DNA of 53,261 nt from Marinagarivorans algicola (lineage in GTDB: Bacteria > Pseudomonadota > Gammaproteobacteria > Pseudomonadales > Cellvibrionaceae): the NCBI RefSeq assembly GCF_001292705.1, contig NZ_LGAK01000038.1, positions 1-53,261 on the forward strand, given 5' to 3'. Below are positions 37,520 through 47,486 of this stretch, piece after piece. Both the position numbers and the translations under genes were made by a program. Position 1 is the first letter of the stretch. Each line of letters starts with the position of its first letter. A model generated the notes under the pieces. It was not told the origin of the DNA, did no database searches, and saw only the letters and a program-made list of their open reading frames with translations.

Positions 37520-37789
37520 CTAGCGACGTAGACCAAGTTTCTTGATCAATGCTGAGTAGCGGCTAGTATCTTTAGACTTCAAGTAATCCAACAACTTACG
37601 ACGTTGGTTTACCATGCGGATCAAACCACGACGTGAATGGTGATCTTGCTTGTTGTCAGCAAAGTGACCTTGAAGCTTATTGATATTGACCGTTAAAAGA
37701 GCCACTTGTACTTCTGGTGAACCAGTGTCACCTTCGGCTTGTTGGTGTTCTTTAACAATTGCTGCTTTTTCTTGAGCACTGAGTGCCAT
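37520..37789 (-). CDS. rpsO: 30S ribosomal protein S15
   Basis: An 89-residue protein with the helices [51 protein letters not shown] and [13 protein letters not shown]. Two ATGs lie close together; AGAGGA is well spaced only for the one at 37789. It follows truB by 381 bases. Confidence 0.98.
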   Translation of the reverse strand: MALSAQEKAAIVKEHQQAEGDTGSPEVQVALLTVNINKLQGHFADNKQDHHSRRGLIRMVNQRRKLLDYLKSKDTSRYSALIKKLGLRR

Positions 37790-38170
37790 AGTCATTTCCT
37801 CTTAATTTAAAGTAGAATATGCACCTACCCGCTTAACAGCGTTAAGCCAGCAGGAAATACGCGGCCTGACCGTGCATATCGACAGTCAGGTCGGTTTGCT
37901 AGCGTGACTTACACACCGCATAACGGCAGTTTAAGGCAACTAACAAAAACGTGATAAGCCCAACACAATACAAGGGCTCATCGAAATATAAGCTTAGTAC
38001 AGTTATCAGCACGAGCCCATAACAACACTGGATGATAGCAGTACAACGCCATAACAATACCTAAGCACAACAATACCTAAGCACAACAACACCCAGCCAT
38101 AACAATACAGCCCACAAAGTGCACCCGCGATGTACCCGCGAGTATTTTAGCTGTCAGTCAAGTGCAGTAG
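37790..38170. other. Intergenic stretch between truB and rpsO
   Basis: A 381-base gap. AACAATACCTAAGCAC is tandemly repeated at 38053-38068 and 38069-38084, with degenerate AACAA(C/T)AC echoes on both sides (38028-38110). No gene is seen; the rpsO promoter and any S15 autoregulatory leader should be in 37800-38000. Confidence 0.6.
38053..38084. repeat. Tandem 16-bp duplication
   Basis: Two exact, abutting copies of AACAATACCTAAGCAC in the truB-rpsO gap. Confidence 0.9.
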
Positions 38171-39109
38171 TTAATAAACCACCAAACGCTTTGGTGCTAA
38201 ACGCGCGTCATCGGTCACTTCTGCAACGCCTAGGAATTGGCCATTTTCATGGCGAACACGCACTTTATCACCTTGCTCAGCGACTTGATAGACCTTGTTA
38301 TCCATCACCGCCTGCCCCATACAAAAGTAGTGCGCTGTATTGGCATCAATTATTGTTTCAGGAATATCAGAAATAGTCGCATCCACAGGTGCCAACAGCT
38401 CATCTAGTCGCTCCGGGCCGCCACCTTCGCGCTTGGCCTCTAAAGCTTCAATAGTTACCATATCCTCTTCAACAAAGGGGCCAGCTTGGCTGCGATGCAA
38501 TGCGCTCACATGCCCACCAACACCGAGCTTTTCACCAACGTCTTGCGCAAGGCTCCTAATGTAAGTGCCTTTACTGCATTTAACATTGACATCCACTTCA
38601 GCGCTATCGCCTAGGCGTATTGCTAAAACATCGATGCTATAAATGATGATATTGCGGGCTTTTCGCTCAACCTCTATACCTTCGCGCGCCAGCTTGTACA
38701 GTGGTTGACCTTGGTATTTTAACGCAGAAACCATTGGGGGCACTTGCGCTATGGGGCCTACAAAAGTAGCTATGACTTCACGTATCTTCGCCTCAGTTAA
38801 GGCGCTCGTATCGCGTACCTCAAGCGCCTCACCTTCAGAGTCAAGCGTCGAGGTATTCACCCCTAACGTAAAAGTACTCAAATAGGCTTTATCAGCATCC
38901 AGGAGGTGTTGCGAGAATTTTGTGGCCTCACCAAAGCACAACGGTAAAACACCCGTAGCCAATGGATCGAGCGCACCGGTATGGCCCGCACGGTTCGCAT
39001 CAAATTGGTAGCGCGCGCGCTGTAAGGCTTGGTTGGATGTTAAGCCCTGCGGCTTGTACAAAACAAGAACGCCGTGCACAGCACGGCCATTTTTACGTCG
39101 ACGTCCCAA
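38171..39109 (-). CDS. truB: tRNA pseudouridine-55 synthase TruB
   Basis: It makes pseudouridine 55 in the T loop of tRNAs. The catalytic Asp is in AGHTGALDPLATGVLPLC near residue 48; KCSKGTYIRSLAQDVG and a C-terminal PUA-like part follow. The only fitting start is TTG at 39109, giving MGRRRKNGRAVHGVLVLYKP, the family's normal N-terminus; it lies two bases after the rbfA stop, so it probably depends on coupling. 312 residues, normal. Confidence 0.95.
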   Translation of the reverse strand: MGRRRKNGRAVHGVLVLYKPQGLTSNQALQRARYQFDANRAGHTGALDPLATGVLPLCFGEATKFSQHLLDADKAYLSTFTLGVNTSTLDSEGEALEVRDTSALTEAKIREVIATFVGPIAQVPPMVSALKYQGQPLYKLAREGIEVERKARNIIIYSIDVLAIRLGDSAEVDVNVKCSKGTYIRSLAQDVGEKLGVGGHVSALHRSQAGPFVEEDMVTIEALEAKREGGGPERLDELLAPVDATISDIPETIIDANTAHYFCMGQAVMDNKVYQVAEQGDKVRVRHENGQFLGVAEVTDDARLAPKRLVVY

Positions 39110-39111
39110 GG

Positions 39112-39528
39112 CTATTGCTCGCTCGGGCTTGAGTCATCAGAGTCATTGGGCCCTTCACTTGACTGGTTGGCCTTATCAGCAGCAACAGCCTTATCAATAA
39201 GACCGCTCAGTATGCCGCCTTGATGTGCTGTTTTGTCATAATAAAACATCAATTTAGGCGTAGAGCGCATAGTGAGCTCTTTACTGATTAAGCTGCGCAA
39301 AAAGCCCGCCGCTTTATTTAAAACCGCTGCGGCTTGCTGACACTCTTCTTGAGTAGCACCCACCACAGTGATATAGACTTTTGCGATTGACAAATCGCGC
39401 GCAACATCAACATCATTGACATTGACCATGCCAACACGTGGATCACGAATTTCAGCTGCGATCATCTGCGACAGCAAACGCTGCACAGCATCAGCAACAC
39501 GGTCAGAGCGAGTAAATTCTCTTGCCAT
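39112..39528 (-). CDS. rbfA: 30S ribosome-binding factor RbfA
   Basis: A 138-residue KH-like maturation factor for the 16S rRNA 5' end. It has REFTRSDRVADAVQRLLSQM, IRDPRVGMVNVNDVDVARDLSIAKVYITV and LRSLISKELTMRSTPKLMFYYD, with an acidic, Ser-rich tail. It sits between infB (17-base gap) and truB, as in other gammaproteobacteria. Confidence 0.97.
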   Translation of the reverse strand: MAREFTRSDRVADAVQRLLSQMIAAEIRDPRVGMVNVNDVDVARDLSIAKVYITVVGATQEECQQAAAVLNKAAGFLRSLISKELTMRSTPKLMFYYDKTAHQGGILSGLIDKAVAADKANQSSEGPNDSDDSSPSEQ

Positions 39529-39545
39529 AAAAAAAGCGGGCGCGC

Positions 39546-42524
39546 TTAAAGCTCGCGCGCCACCTCCTTCACATCAAAGACTTCAATCTGATCTCCGACT
39601 TTTACGTCGTAGTTCTTAACACCGATACCACACTCGGTACCGTTACGCACTTCGTTAACATCATCTTTAAAGCGACGAAGTGACTCTAACTCGCCCTCAA
39701 AAATAACCACGTTATCGCGCAGTACACGAATAGGCTTGTTACGGTATACGGTACCTTCTGTCACCATACAACCCGCCACTTGGCCAAACTTAGGCGAGCG
39801 GAAGACTTCGCGAACATCAGCAATACCTACAATCTCTTCAACGCGCTCAGGTGACAACATGCCACTGAGTGCAGATTTCACCTCATCAATCAATTGATAA
39901 ATGATGCTGTAGTAACGCAATTCAATCGATTCACGCTCAGCCAATCGACGACCACTGGCATCAGCACGTACGTTAAAACCAATAACAATAGCGCCCGAAG
40001 TCAATGCAAGATTGATGTCGTTTTCGGTAATTCCCCCAACGCCATCACCTACAATATTCACCTGAACTTCATCATTACCCATGTCTAATAAGGCTGCAGA
40101 AATCGCTTCTAACGAGCCGCGCACATCGGTTTTAAGTACCACAGGCAAGATTTTTTTCTCGCCATTGTCGGCCATACCCGCAAACATATTTTCGAGTTTA
40201 GCCGCTTGCTGACGCGCCAAACGCTCTTGACGTTCTTTTTCAGTCCTGAATTCAGCCACCTCACGCGCTTTACGCTCATCAGGTACAACACCAAATTCAT
40301 CACCCGCTTGCGGCACAGAATCTAGGCCTAAAATTTCAACCGGTGTCGAAGGACCCGCTTCTTTGACCACTTGCCCACGCTCGTCACTCATGGCACGTAC
40401 ACGGCCAAAGCTTTGGCCAGCAAGCAATACATCACTCGTACGCAAGGTACCACTTTGCACCAACATAGTAGCTACAACACCGCGACCTTTTTCCATCCGC
40501 GATTCAATTACAACACCGCGTGCGGGTACCCCAATCTCGGCTTTAAGCTCAAGCATTTCTGACTGTAAAGCAACCGCTTCAAGTAACTGATCAACACCTT
40601 CGCCAGTTAACGCTGATACCTGAATAAACTGAGTATCACCACCCCAGTCATCGGGGATCACATCTTTCGCTACTAACTCGTTTTTAACGCGATCAGGGTC
40701 AGCAGACTCCTTATCACATTTGTTAATCGCAACAACAATAGGGACACCCGCAGCTTTGGCATGCTGAATGGCTTCTTCTGTTTGAGGCATCACACCATCA
40801 TCAGCTGCCACAACCAAAATCACAACATCGGTACACTGCGCACCACGAGCACGCATCGAGGTAAACGCCGCATGGCCAGGCGTATCCAAGAAAGCAAGCT
40901 CACCATGGCTCGTAGGCACACGGTAAGCACCAATATGCTGCGTAATACCGCCCGCTTCGCCAGAGGCAACTTTTGCCTTACGAATGTAATCCAACAATGA
41001 GGTTTTGCCGTGGTCAACATGACCCATGACAGTCACAATCGCCGAGCGTGTCACTTCCTCGCCTACACTGGCTTTCATGATTTCTTCTTGGAAAGCTTCT
41101 TCGACAGCGTCAGAGCTGACCAAAACTGCGTTATGGCCTAGCTCCTCAACAACCAGCTGTGCAATTTCTTGCTCAATAGGCTGATTAACGGTCGCCATAA
41201 CACCCATTTTCATAAGGTGCTTAACTACTTCGCCACCCTTAACGTTCATGCTCTGAGCAAGCTCAGAAACCGTGATCATTTCGGGGATTTTAATATCATG
41301 CACAGACTTACTCGCAGGCTTTTGGAAGCCATGTTTATTCGCAATTTTAATAGTTTTACGACGTTTGCCACGTGATTTACGGCCCACATCTTCATCACCG
41401 TTCACTTCATCCAGGTAGCTCAATACCGCTGAGCCTTTTTTGGGCAGAGGCGTTTCTGTTTTCTTAATCGCTCTACCGGCTTTTTTATTGTGCTTTTTAA
41501 CGGTCTCTTCTTCGATAGGCTCTTCTGGTTTAACCTTCTTTTTACCGTGCTTGTGTTTTTCAGCTTCGACCTTAGCCGCCAACTCTTCCGGCGTTGCCAC
41601 TTGCGCCTCTGGCTTTTTAGGCACAGGCTTGGCTGCTTTTTTGATTTTATCCGCCGCTTTAAGCTTTTCAGCTTCTAATTTTTCGCGCTTGCGCACCTCT
41701 TCAAGGCGCTCCTCTTCTTCGCGCGCTTTACGACGAATCAAAGCGCGTTGACGCAGAATTTCTGCATCATCCACGAAGCTTGAGCGAATAGGCTGGCGTT
41801 TTTTAACCGGCTTAGGTTTCTCTTCTACAGGTTTTTCCGTTTTTGGCTCAGCAGCTTTTTCGACTACTTTAGGTGCCTCAACAGCAGCCTCAACAACGGG
41901 GTCTGGTTTTTTCTCGGCTTTCACGGCAACAGGCTCTACTTTCGCTTTAACAACCTCTTCAGCAGGCTCAACCTTAGCATCAACAACCTCATCTACAACA
42001 GGTTCTACAGCCGGCTCTACAACAGGTGTAGCATCCACTTTTGGCTCTGTTTTTGGTGCTTTAACTTCTGGTTTTTTTTGCACTGCCACATCGGGTGTGG
42101 TTTTTTCTTCAACCTTAGGTACTACATTAGGCACTACATTAGAATTAGGTGCTGCAGTTTTTGTAGTACTGGGTGTCTCGCCGGCATTAGTGGCTTCAAC
42201 AGTCTCAGGCTGACTCTCGACCTCATCGCGCTTAACGTAGGTACGTTTTTTACGCACTTCGACATTGACCGTTTTACGACTAGCGCCGCTACCGGTTTTT
42301 AATGTAGAAGTTGTTTTGCGTTTTAGCGTGATCTTCTTAGGCTCAGTAGCTTGCTCGCCACCATGAATAGTTTTCAAAAACGCTAATAATTTTTGTTTTT
42401 CATCATCCGATACAACATCATCGGCTGACTGTTGTGACAAACCTGCTTGCCCCATTTGCGTTAATAAACGCTCGACGGAGGTGCCAACAGACTTGGCGAG
42501 TTCACTTACGATTACTTCTGCCAT
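39546..42524 (-). CDS. infB: Translation initiation factor IF-2
   Basis: A 992-residue GTPase that places initiator tRNA on the ribosome. An N-terminal IF2_N domain (1-50) is followed by a long Lys/Glu/Pro/Val-rich disordered linker (about 75-380), a second IF2_N domain (about 415-465), then the G domain with [20 protein letters not shown] and NKCDKE, and the C-terminal domains ending in the fMet-tRNA-binding beta barrel. The linker is longer than in E. coli (890 residues). Alternative internal starts, as in E. coli, cannot be judged here. Confidence 0.98.
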   Translation of the reverse strand: MAEVIVSELAKSVGTSVERLLTQMGQAGLSQQSADDVVSDDEKQKLLAFLKTIHGGEQATEPKKITLKRKTTSTLKTGSGASRKTVNVEVRKKRTYVKRDEVESQPETVEATNAGETPSTTKTAAPNSNVVPNVVPKVEEKTTPDVAVQKKPEVKAPKTEPKVDATPVVEPAVEPVVDEVVDAKVEPAEEVVKAKVEPVAVKAEKKPDPVVEAAVEAPKVVEKAAEPKTEKPVEEKPKPVKKRQPIRSSFVDDAEILRQRALIRRKAREEEERLEEVRKREKLEAEKLKAADKIKKAAKPVPKKPEAQVATPEELAAKVEAEKHKHGKKKVKPEEPIEEETVKKHNKKAGRAIKKTETPLPKKGSAVLSYLDEVNGDEDVGRKSRGKRRKTIKIANKHGFQKPASKSVHDIKIPEMITVSELAQSMNVKGGEVVKHLMKMGVMATVNQPIEQEIAQLVVEELGHNAVLVSSDAVEEAFQEEIMKASVGEEVTRSAIVTVMGHVDHGKTSLLDYIRKAKVASGEAGGITQHIGAYRVPTSHGELAFLDTPGHAAFTSMRARGAQCTDVVILVVAADDGVMPQTEEAIQHAKAAGVPIVVAINKCDKESADPDRVKNELVAKDVIPDDWGGDTQFIQVSALTGEGVDQLLEAVALQSEMLELKAEIGVPARGVVIESRMEKGRGVVATMLVQSGTLRTSDVLLAGQSFGRVRAMSDERGQVVKEAGPSTPVEILGLDSVPQAGDEFGVVPDERKAREVAEFRTEKERQERLARQQAAKLENMFAGMADNGEKKILPVVLKTDVRGSLEAISAALLDMGNDEVQVNIVGDGVGGITENDINLALTSGAIVIGFNVRADASGRRLAERESIELRYYSIIYQLIDEVKSALSGMLSPERVEEIVGIADVREVFRSPKFGQVAGCMVTEGTVYRNKPIRVLRDNVVIFEGELESLRRFKDDVNEVRNGTECGIGVKNYDVKVGDQIEVFDVKEVAREL

Positions 42525-42544
42525 TTTAAATCCTCAGTCGTTAC

Positions 42545-44041
42545 TTATTCGGTTTCTTGGGCAAACCAGGGTTCGCGCGCTTTCATAATTAACGCGGCTG
42601 CGCGCTCTTCATCCATGCCGTCAATATCCATCAATTCATCAACAGATTGCTCGGCAAGGTCTTCCATACAAATCACACCACGTTGGGCCAACGTAAAGGC
42701 CAACGCACGATCAATGCCTTCCATATTCAACAAGTCTTCGGCCGGCTCGGCTTTATCAATTTCTTCTTCTGCGGCCAACTCTTTAGTCAATAAAGCGTCT
42801 TTGGCACGGCTGCGTAACTCTTCGGCCACATCTTGATCAAAGCCATCAATAGCCAAAAATTCTTCCATCGGTACGTAGGCAATTTCTTCTAAAGTGGTAA
42901 ACCCTTCCTCAACTAAAACCTCGGCAACCTCTTCATCAATATCGAGTGCCTCCATAAAGGTTTCCACAACACTGCCTGTTTCCGATTTTTGCTTTTCGTT
43001 CCAGGCGTCAACGCTCATGACGTTGATTTCCCAACCGGTTAGCTCAGACGCTAAACGCACATTTTGGCCGCCTCGGCCAATGGCTTGCGCCAAGCCTTCT
43101 TCGACAACCGCGACATCCATACTGTTGGTGTCTTCATCAATCACAATCGATTCAATTTCGGCTGGCGCCATGCTGTTGATTACAAATTGCGCCGGATTAT
43201 CATTCCACAAAATAATATCGATACGCTCGCTGGCCAATTCATTAGAGACAGCTTGTACTCGTGACCCCCGCATACCCACACAGGCTCCAACCGGATCAAT
43301 ACGACCATCGTTGGTGTATACGGCTATTTTGGCACGCGAACCTGGGTCACGCGCAGCACCGCGAAGCTCGATGACTTCTTCGGCGATTTCTGGCACTTCA
43401 ATTTTAAACAGTTCCACTAACATTTGCGGGCAAGAGCGACTTAAAAATAGCTGCGGGCCTCGTGTCTCCGATCGAATTTCGAGCAAAACTGCTCGCACCC
43501 GGTCGTTCATACGAAAGATCTCACGGCCAACCAATTGATCGCGTGGCAATAAGCCTTCGGCATTATTCCCCAAATCCACAATAATATTATCGCGAGTCAC
43601 TTTTTTGACCGAGCCCGAAATTAATTCGCCCACTTGGTCGCGATACTGATCAACAATTTGTGCTCGCTCGGCTTCGCGTACTTTTTGCACAATAACTTGC
43701 TTGGCCGTTTGTGCAGCAATACGACCAAACTCAGCATTATCGATCACTTCTTTACAAATATCACCCACCACCAGTGACGGATCTTTTTCGTGCGCTTCTT
43801 CCGTCGTTAACTGGGTACCCAACTCCGCCATGACGTCATCAGCCATTACTTCCCAGCTACGCTCGGTTAAGTAATCGCCAGTTCTGCGGTCGATGGTCAC
43901 AGTAATATTTGACTCTTCGTCAAAACGTTTTTTAGCCGCCGATGCCAGTGCCAGTTCAATGGCTTGAAAAATCACTTCACGATCAACGCCTTTCTCGTGC
44001 GATACCGCATCTGCAACTAATAAAATTTCTTTATTCTTCAT
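42545..44041 (-). CDS. nusA: Transcription termination/antitermination factor NusA
   Basis: A 498-residue RNA polymerase-binding factor: N-terminal domain ([24 protein letters not shown]), S1 domain ([21 protein letters not shown]), two KH domains ([16 protein letters not shown] and [18 protein letters not shown]) and two C-terminal acidic repeats of the gammaproteobacterial type (about 365-425 and 440-495). Encoded after rimP with a 20-base gap. Confidence 0.98.
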   Translation of the reverse strand: MKNKEILLVADAVSHEKGVDREVIFQAIELALASAAKKRFDEESNITVTIDRRTGDYLTERSWEVMADDVMAELGTQLTTEEAHEKDPSLVVGDICKEVIDNAEFGRIAAQTAKQVIVQKVREAERAQIVDQYRDQVGELISGSVKKVTRDNIIVDLGNNAEGLLPRDQLVGREIFRMNDRVRAVLLEIRSETRGPQLFLSRSCPQMLVELFKIEVPEIAEEVIELRGAARDPGSRAKIAVYTNDGRIDPVGACVGMRGSRVQAVSNELASERIDIILWNDNPAQFVINSMAPAEIESIVIDEDTNSMDVAVVEEGLAQAIGRGGQNVRLASELTGWEINVMSVDAWNEKQKSETGSVVETFMEALDIDEEVAEVLVEEGFTTLEEIAYVPMEEFLAIDGFDQDVAEELRSRAKDALLTKELAAEEEIDKAEPAEDLLNMEGIDRALAFTLAQRGVICMEDLAEQSVDELMDIDGMDEERAAALIMKAREPWFAQETE

Positions 44042-44061
44042 GGATAGCCTCTAATTAATCC

Positions 44062-44520
44062 CTAAAACGTAGGGATAATATTTGCCTTATCAATTAATTC
44101 GAAAGGAAGGAGGAACTCTTCACTATCGACTTCCAATACCACTTCGTCCCCTTCCACACCCTTTAATAGACCTTTGAAGTTTCGGCGACCATCGAAAGCA
44201 ATGCGCAGTCGTACATTGGCTTTTAAACCAATGCTCTCGACAAATTGCTCTAGTTTGAATAATGGGCGATCCATTCCAGGCGATGACACCTCTAGCGTAT
44301 ACTCGCTACTGACAGGGTCTTCTACATCCAACACACTACTGACTTGGCGGCTGACTTTTTCGCAGTCGTCAACGCCAATACCGTCGGCTTTATCAATATA
44401 AATGCGCAATAATGCGCGGTGACTGCCTTGGGGTAGATACTCTAGCCCCCACAACTCACACCCCAACGAGGCCACAACGGGGCCAAGCATGTCTTCTAAA
44501 CGCTGCTGGATAGATGCCAT
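44062..44520 (-). CDS. rimP: Ribosome maturation factor RimP
   Basis: A 152-residue 30S assembly factor with [68 protein letters not shown] and a C-terminal SH3-like barrel. Its leader, back to tRNA-fMet, contains three terminator-like hairpins. Confidence 0.96.
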   Translation of the reverse strand: MASIQQRLEDMLGPVVASLGCELWGLEYLPQGSHRALLRIYIDKADGIGVDDCEKVSRQVSSVLDVEDPVSSEYTLEVSSPGMDRPLFKLEQFVESIGLKANVRLRIAFDGRRNFKGLLKGVEGDEVVLEVDSEEFLLPFELIDKANIIPTF

Positions 44521-44559
44521 AGATTTAATAGGTACTCTCTAATAAGTAAAAGAAACAAA

Positions 44560-44582
44560 CAAAAAATGGGCCTATAGCCCAT
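44560..44582 (-). terminator. Third terminator-like hairpin in the rimP leader
   Basis: ATGGGC-TATAG-GCCCAT followed on the minus strand by a six-T run; 40 bases before the rimP start, so it is within the leader and could attenuate. Confidence 0.6.
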
Positions 44583-44627
44583 GAATTTATCGGGGCCTTG
44601 GTCGATAATAAAGGGCCTCCAGATAAC

Positions 44628-44653
44628 AAAAAACCCCAAAAATGGGGCCTTTT
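44628..44653 (-). terminator. Second terminator-like hairpin in the rimP leader
   Basis: On the minus strand AAAAGG-CCCC-ATTTTT-GGGG-TTTTTT; short G/C stem followed by a T-run. Confidence 0.6.
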
Positions 44654-44779
44654 AATACATACAACAGATGCTACGTTAAAAATACAACATCGTTAAATGC
44701 AAACAACGATCGGCGCAAATTATAGTGACCCTGCTACGCGATAGCAAGACCACAACGACAACCATCAAATTTTAGGCAT

Positions 44780-44825
44780 AAAAAAACCCAGAATAATCGT
44801 CAAAAAAACGCTTATTCTGGGTTTT
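44780..44825 (-). terminator. First terminator after tRNA-fMet
   Basis: AAAACCCAGAATAA and TTATTCTGGGTTTT form a 14-bp stem around a 15-base loop, about 97 bases after the tRNA, with T-run on the minus strand. It should release a short tRNA transcript. Confidence 0.8.
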
Positions 44826-44922
44826 CTTGAAGTTTACGATATTTTAAATACCGATTTGGCCAAGGATAGCATTAGCCAGGGTAACAAGCCCTTAAGCGTA
44901 ATTAAAAACGCCTACTCTCAAG

Positions 44923-44999
<77 letters not shown>

Positions 45000-45087
45000 C
45001 CTGAGACATCCGGTTAAGCTATTTTACATCGCCGCGATATGTAACATTTCGCTTTGATCCTAGTGGCTGCCCCTTCCGATGACGCGC

Positions 45088-45116
45088 ATTCTAGAGAGGA
45101 AGCGCTCCCTCGTCAA
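45088..45116 (-). promoter_or_regulatory. Promoter of tRNA-fMet and the rimP-nusA-infB operon
   Basis: On the minus strand TTGACG (45116-45111), 17-base spacer, TAGAAT (45093-45088), then GC-rich GCGCGTC discriminator. A near-consensus stable-RNA promoter about 80 bases before the tRNA. Confidence 0.75.
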
Positions 45117-45237
45117 CCTCTTTATGCAATATTTTCTTAATATACTTCAATAACTTAGCAAACGCACAAAATACACGCTCAACGCTTACTTAACGTACAT
45201 AACATCAACGGTGAGCGCACGCCGGTAAAACCAAACA

Positions 45238-46197
45238 CTACAGTGCATTGCGCAAACCCAGCTCTCGCGGGTGCGGACGCAAGTAAACTTGTTGCTTGAT
45301 ATAGTCACTTGCGTAATGATCTAAGTAGTGACCCAATAACTTCATCGGTACTGCCAATGGCACCTGGTGCTTGCGGTACTCTTCAATAGCCTCAACCAGC
45401 TCTTGGCGCAAAGGCCCCTTCACTTCATCATTAACATACCCTAACAAATGATAGAGTACATTACTGTGGCCGCGGTGATTGGGCGGCTTTTGAGTACCTT
45501 GCATTAACGTGGTTTCGTATTCAGCCCACACCTCATCAATACTCCCCACCCCCGCGCGCGCGACTAACTGCCCGAGCGTTTTATACAACGACTGCCCATA
45601 AGACATCACAAAATATTTAAGCCTAGAATGCAAGGCCACCAACTTAGCCGCCGTTTTTCCCTTTTGCGCCAACATGCGCAATTCATGATAAACAAATACG
45701 CGAGCAATAAAGCTTTCTCTTAAAACAGGGTCGTTCAATCGCCCCTCTTCTTCAACAGGCAGATTAGGGTTAGCCGCCACAATGGCGCTAGCAAATACGC
45801 CTGCGCGTTTTTTAGGATGTACTCCTTTTTCGGTATATACCTTAGAGCTATATAAGCCACAGCTTGGCGAGTTTTTCATGAAAATAAAACCACTGAGCGT
45901 GTGCGCCATGGCAGCCTCTTTGGCGCTATAGTCTTTAAGTGCATCGGTCACATCCAGATCACCACCATCGCTACCAACAATACGCGGGTCATTAAAATCG
46001 CCCTGCATCCTTATCGCTGGGCGCGGTATACTCATACCAATAGCCACCTCAGGGCACACCGTTTTAAAATCAAAATAGGTCGCTAGCTCCCGCATGCAAA
46101 ATACCGAGCGCTTATGCCCTCCGTTATAACGCACCTCTTGCCCCATAAGGCAGGCCGATATCCCCACTGGCACCTGCAAATCTTTGAATGCATCCAT
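45238..46197 (-). CDS. DUF523 (TudS-like) plus DUF1722 (YbgA) protein
   Basis: A 319-residue two-domain protein. The N-terminal DUF523 part (about 1-155) has the three Cys expected to hold a [4Fe-4S] cluster: GISACLMG, TVCPEVAIGM and KNSPSCGLYSS. Members called TudS remove sulfur from 2-thiouracil. The C-terminal YbgA domain (about 190-310) is helical and of unknown function. The gene stands alone upstream of the tRNA-fMet promoter. The sulfur substrate in this organism is unknown. Confidence 0.88.
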   Translation of the reverse strand: MDAFKDLQVPVGISACLMGQEVRYNGGHKRSVFCMRELATYFDFKTVCPEVAIGMSIPRPAIRMQGDFNDPRIVGSDGGDLDVTDALKDYSAKEAAMAHTLSGFIFMKNSPSCGLYSSKVYTEKGVHPKKRAGVFASAIVAANPNLPVEEEGRLNDPVLRESFIARVFVYHELRMLAQKGKTAAKLVALHSRLKYFVMSYGQSLYKTLGQLVARAGVGSIDEVWAEYETTLMQGTQKPPNHRGHSNVLYHLLGYVNDEVKGPLRQELVEAIEEYRKHQVPLAVPMKLLGHYLDHYASDYIKQQVYLRPHPRELGLRNAL

Positions 46198-46340
46198 AAT
46201 TACTTACCCTTCACTCACGCCAATTACGGCAGGTTAATCATCTGTTGTATCATAATAATACGCTATCAGTTTTTGGGTAGATGATTAGTAAAAAAATTAG
46301 TCACTATTCAAAGCCCCAGAAATCGGGTCCTATACGACAA

Positions 46341-47027
46341 CTAGCGACGCAAAATCATAAGCCAGCGGCCTATATTGAGTAAGCTGGCCAGCGCGGCAGC
46401 AAAATACGTGAGCGCAGCCGCCTTAAGTATCTTGCGTACAGGCTCATGGTACTCTTTAGGTAAGTAGCCATCTTCAGTCAAAATTGGCAGCGCCTTATTA
46501 AAACTTGCATCCCACTCTTCGGGCAAGACGACCCAGTACATCAAGGCACCAGCCAACTGTAATAATACACTTAGCGCTAGCGCTGCCATAAAAACCCCAG
46601 GCGCTTTGCCAACAGCCACAATGATAGGCAAAGCCATTAACACCCAAGTACCGGCTTTTTGCAGTTTCAGTGATAACGGCATGTACTTGGCCCGTAACTG
46701 CGATACTCGCTCATGCCGATGATACTGAATAGCATGCCCCACTTCGTGTGCCGCCACCGCCACTGCCGTGAGTGATTTGCCCTCAAAATAACTAGGGCTT
46801 AAGCGCACAGCTTTTGCTTGTGGGTCAAAATGATCGGCACCTTCTGTGCACTGCTCAAGTGTCACGCCGGTTAACTCAAAGCGCTCAATCAGGTGCTGTG
46901 CTAGCTCGCCACCGGTACCGGGCATCCCCTGCAACTGCGTACTGTATTTATACAACGTATAGCGCACCCAAAATTGCGGCAATAAAGAGCACAATACCAA
47001 CACAACAGTCACTATTAATAAAATCAT
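46341..47027 (-). CDS. Membrane zinc metallopeptidase (YugP-like)
   Basis: A 228-residue membrane protein with an N-terminal segment (about 1-20), the zinc motif HEVGHAIQYH near residue 93, two hydrophobic segments about 125-170, and a C-terminal hydrophobic helix about 205-222. This matches the COG2738 putative neutral zinc peptidases. Its substrate is unknown. The nearby zinc-uptake genes start on the other strand 460 bases away; shared control is possible but not shown. Confidence 0.85.
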   Translation of the reverse strand: MILLIVTVVLVLCSLLPQFWVRYTLYKYSTQLQGMPGTGGELAQHLIERFELTGVTLEQCTEGADHFDPQAKAVRLSPSYFEGKSLTAVAVAAHEVGHAIQYHRHERVSQLRAKYMPLSLKLQKAGTWVLMALPIIVAVGKAPGVFMAALALSVLLQLAGALMYWVVLPEEWDASFNKALPILTEDGYLPKEYHEPVRKILKAAALTYFAAALASLLNIGRWLMILRR

Positions 47028-47095
47028 CGCGCATCACCCTCTATTCAAAACCACCTATTCAAACCCCTCTGTATCCCCCCTTTAAAGCGCAACTA

Positions 47096-47355
47096 TTTCA
47101 GCCCAGCTGAAAACACCACCCTAACAGAGCAGATTCCGTTATTTTCTATATTTAAGCACTGGGCTTTGCAGATAAAGAGGACTGAAACGCTGTACCAGCA
47201 TAACGTTGTACCAGCATAAGGACTGTACCAGCATAAGGACAGGCAAGATGAGACTTTGCACGAGCATACAACCAAAGAGCGCAAAATCGTAAATAGTGTA
47301 CGCAACCCAAACTCTAATTGATTAGCGCCTAATGCCGATACTGGCAATGTGTAAC
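47096..47355 (+). repeat. Dispersed intergenic element, copy C (about 260 bp, expanded)
   Basis: TTTCAGCCCAGCTGAAA hairpin start, TTATTTTCTATATTTAA box, and the tail ATTGATTAGCGCCTAATGCCG and TACTGGCAATGTGTAAC. The middle is longer than in copies A and E because it carries three tandem TGTACCAGCATAA units. The weakest of the full-length matches. Confidence 0.5.
47191..47240. repeat. Triple tandem repeat (16, 17 and 17 bp)
   Basis: TGTACCAGCATAACGT, TGTACCAGCATAAGGAC, TGTACCAGCATAAGGAC, abutting. Confidence 0.9.
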
Positions 47356-47424
47356 TGATAAACATACACAAAGACAGCCATAAATAAAAACCACGGCGCC
47401 CGCAATGACACTTGCTACACAGAA

Positions 47425-47461
47425 GATATACTGTATCATCCGAAAAAAGATACAACATATC
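47425..47461 (+). promoter_or_regulatory. Candidate Zur operator pair before the TonB receptor
   Basis: GATATACTGTATC (47425-47437) and GATACAACATATC (47449-47461) are each imperfect GATA-N5-TATC palindromes and are reverse complements of each other at 11 of 13 positions, with centres 24 bases apart. They lie 26 to 62 bases before the start of a gene beside zur. They resemble Zur boxes only loosely, so binding is inferred. Confidence 0.45.
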
Positions 47462-47486
47462 ATTCAGTTAACCCTTCGGAGCCACC

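Larger units (their letters stand above)
47028..47486. other. Intergenic stretch with repeat copy C, triple tandem repeat and candidate Zur sites
   Basis: A 459-base gap between divergent genes. It holds dispersed repeat copy C (47096-47355), three TGTACCAGCATAA units inside it (47191-47240), and two GATA...TATC palindromes (47425-47461) just before the TonB receptor. A CGGAG ribosome site lies at the receptor start. Confidence 0.7.

Noticed and set aside
38028-38110. CRISPR array
   Set aside because: The AACAATAC repeats abut one another without spacers and no cas genes are present.
42894-43538. Plus-strand 214-residue frame opposite nusA
   Set aside because: Ser/Thr/Ile-rich antisense translation of an intact nusA; no family resemblance.
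47093-47458. Minus-strand 121-residue frame in the zinc-locus gap
   Set aside because: It reads through repeat copy C and the tandem units, is very Cys/Ser/Leu-rich and has no ribosome site; judged a shadow of the repeats.
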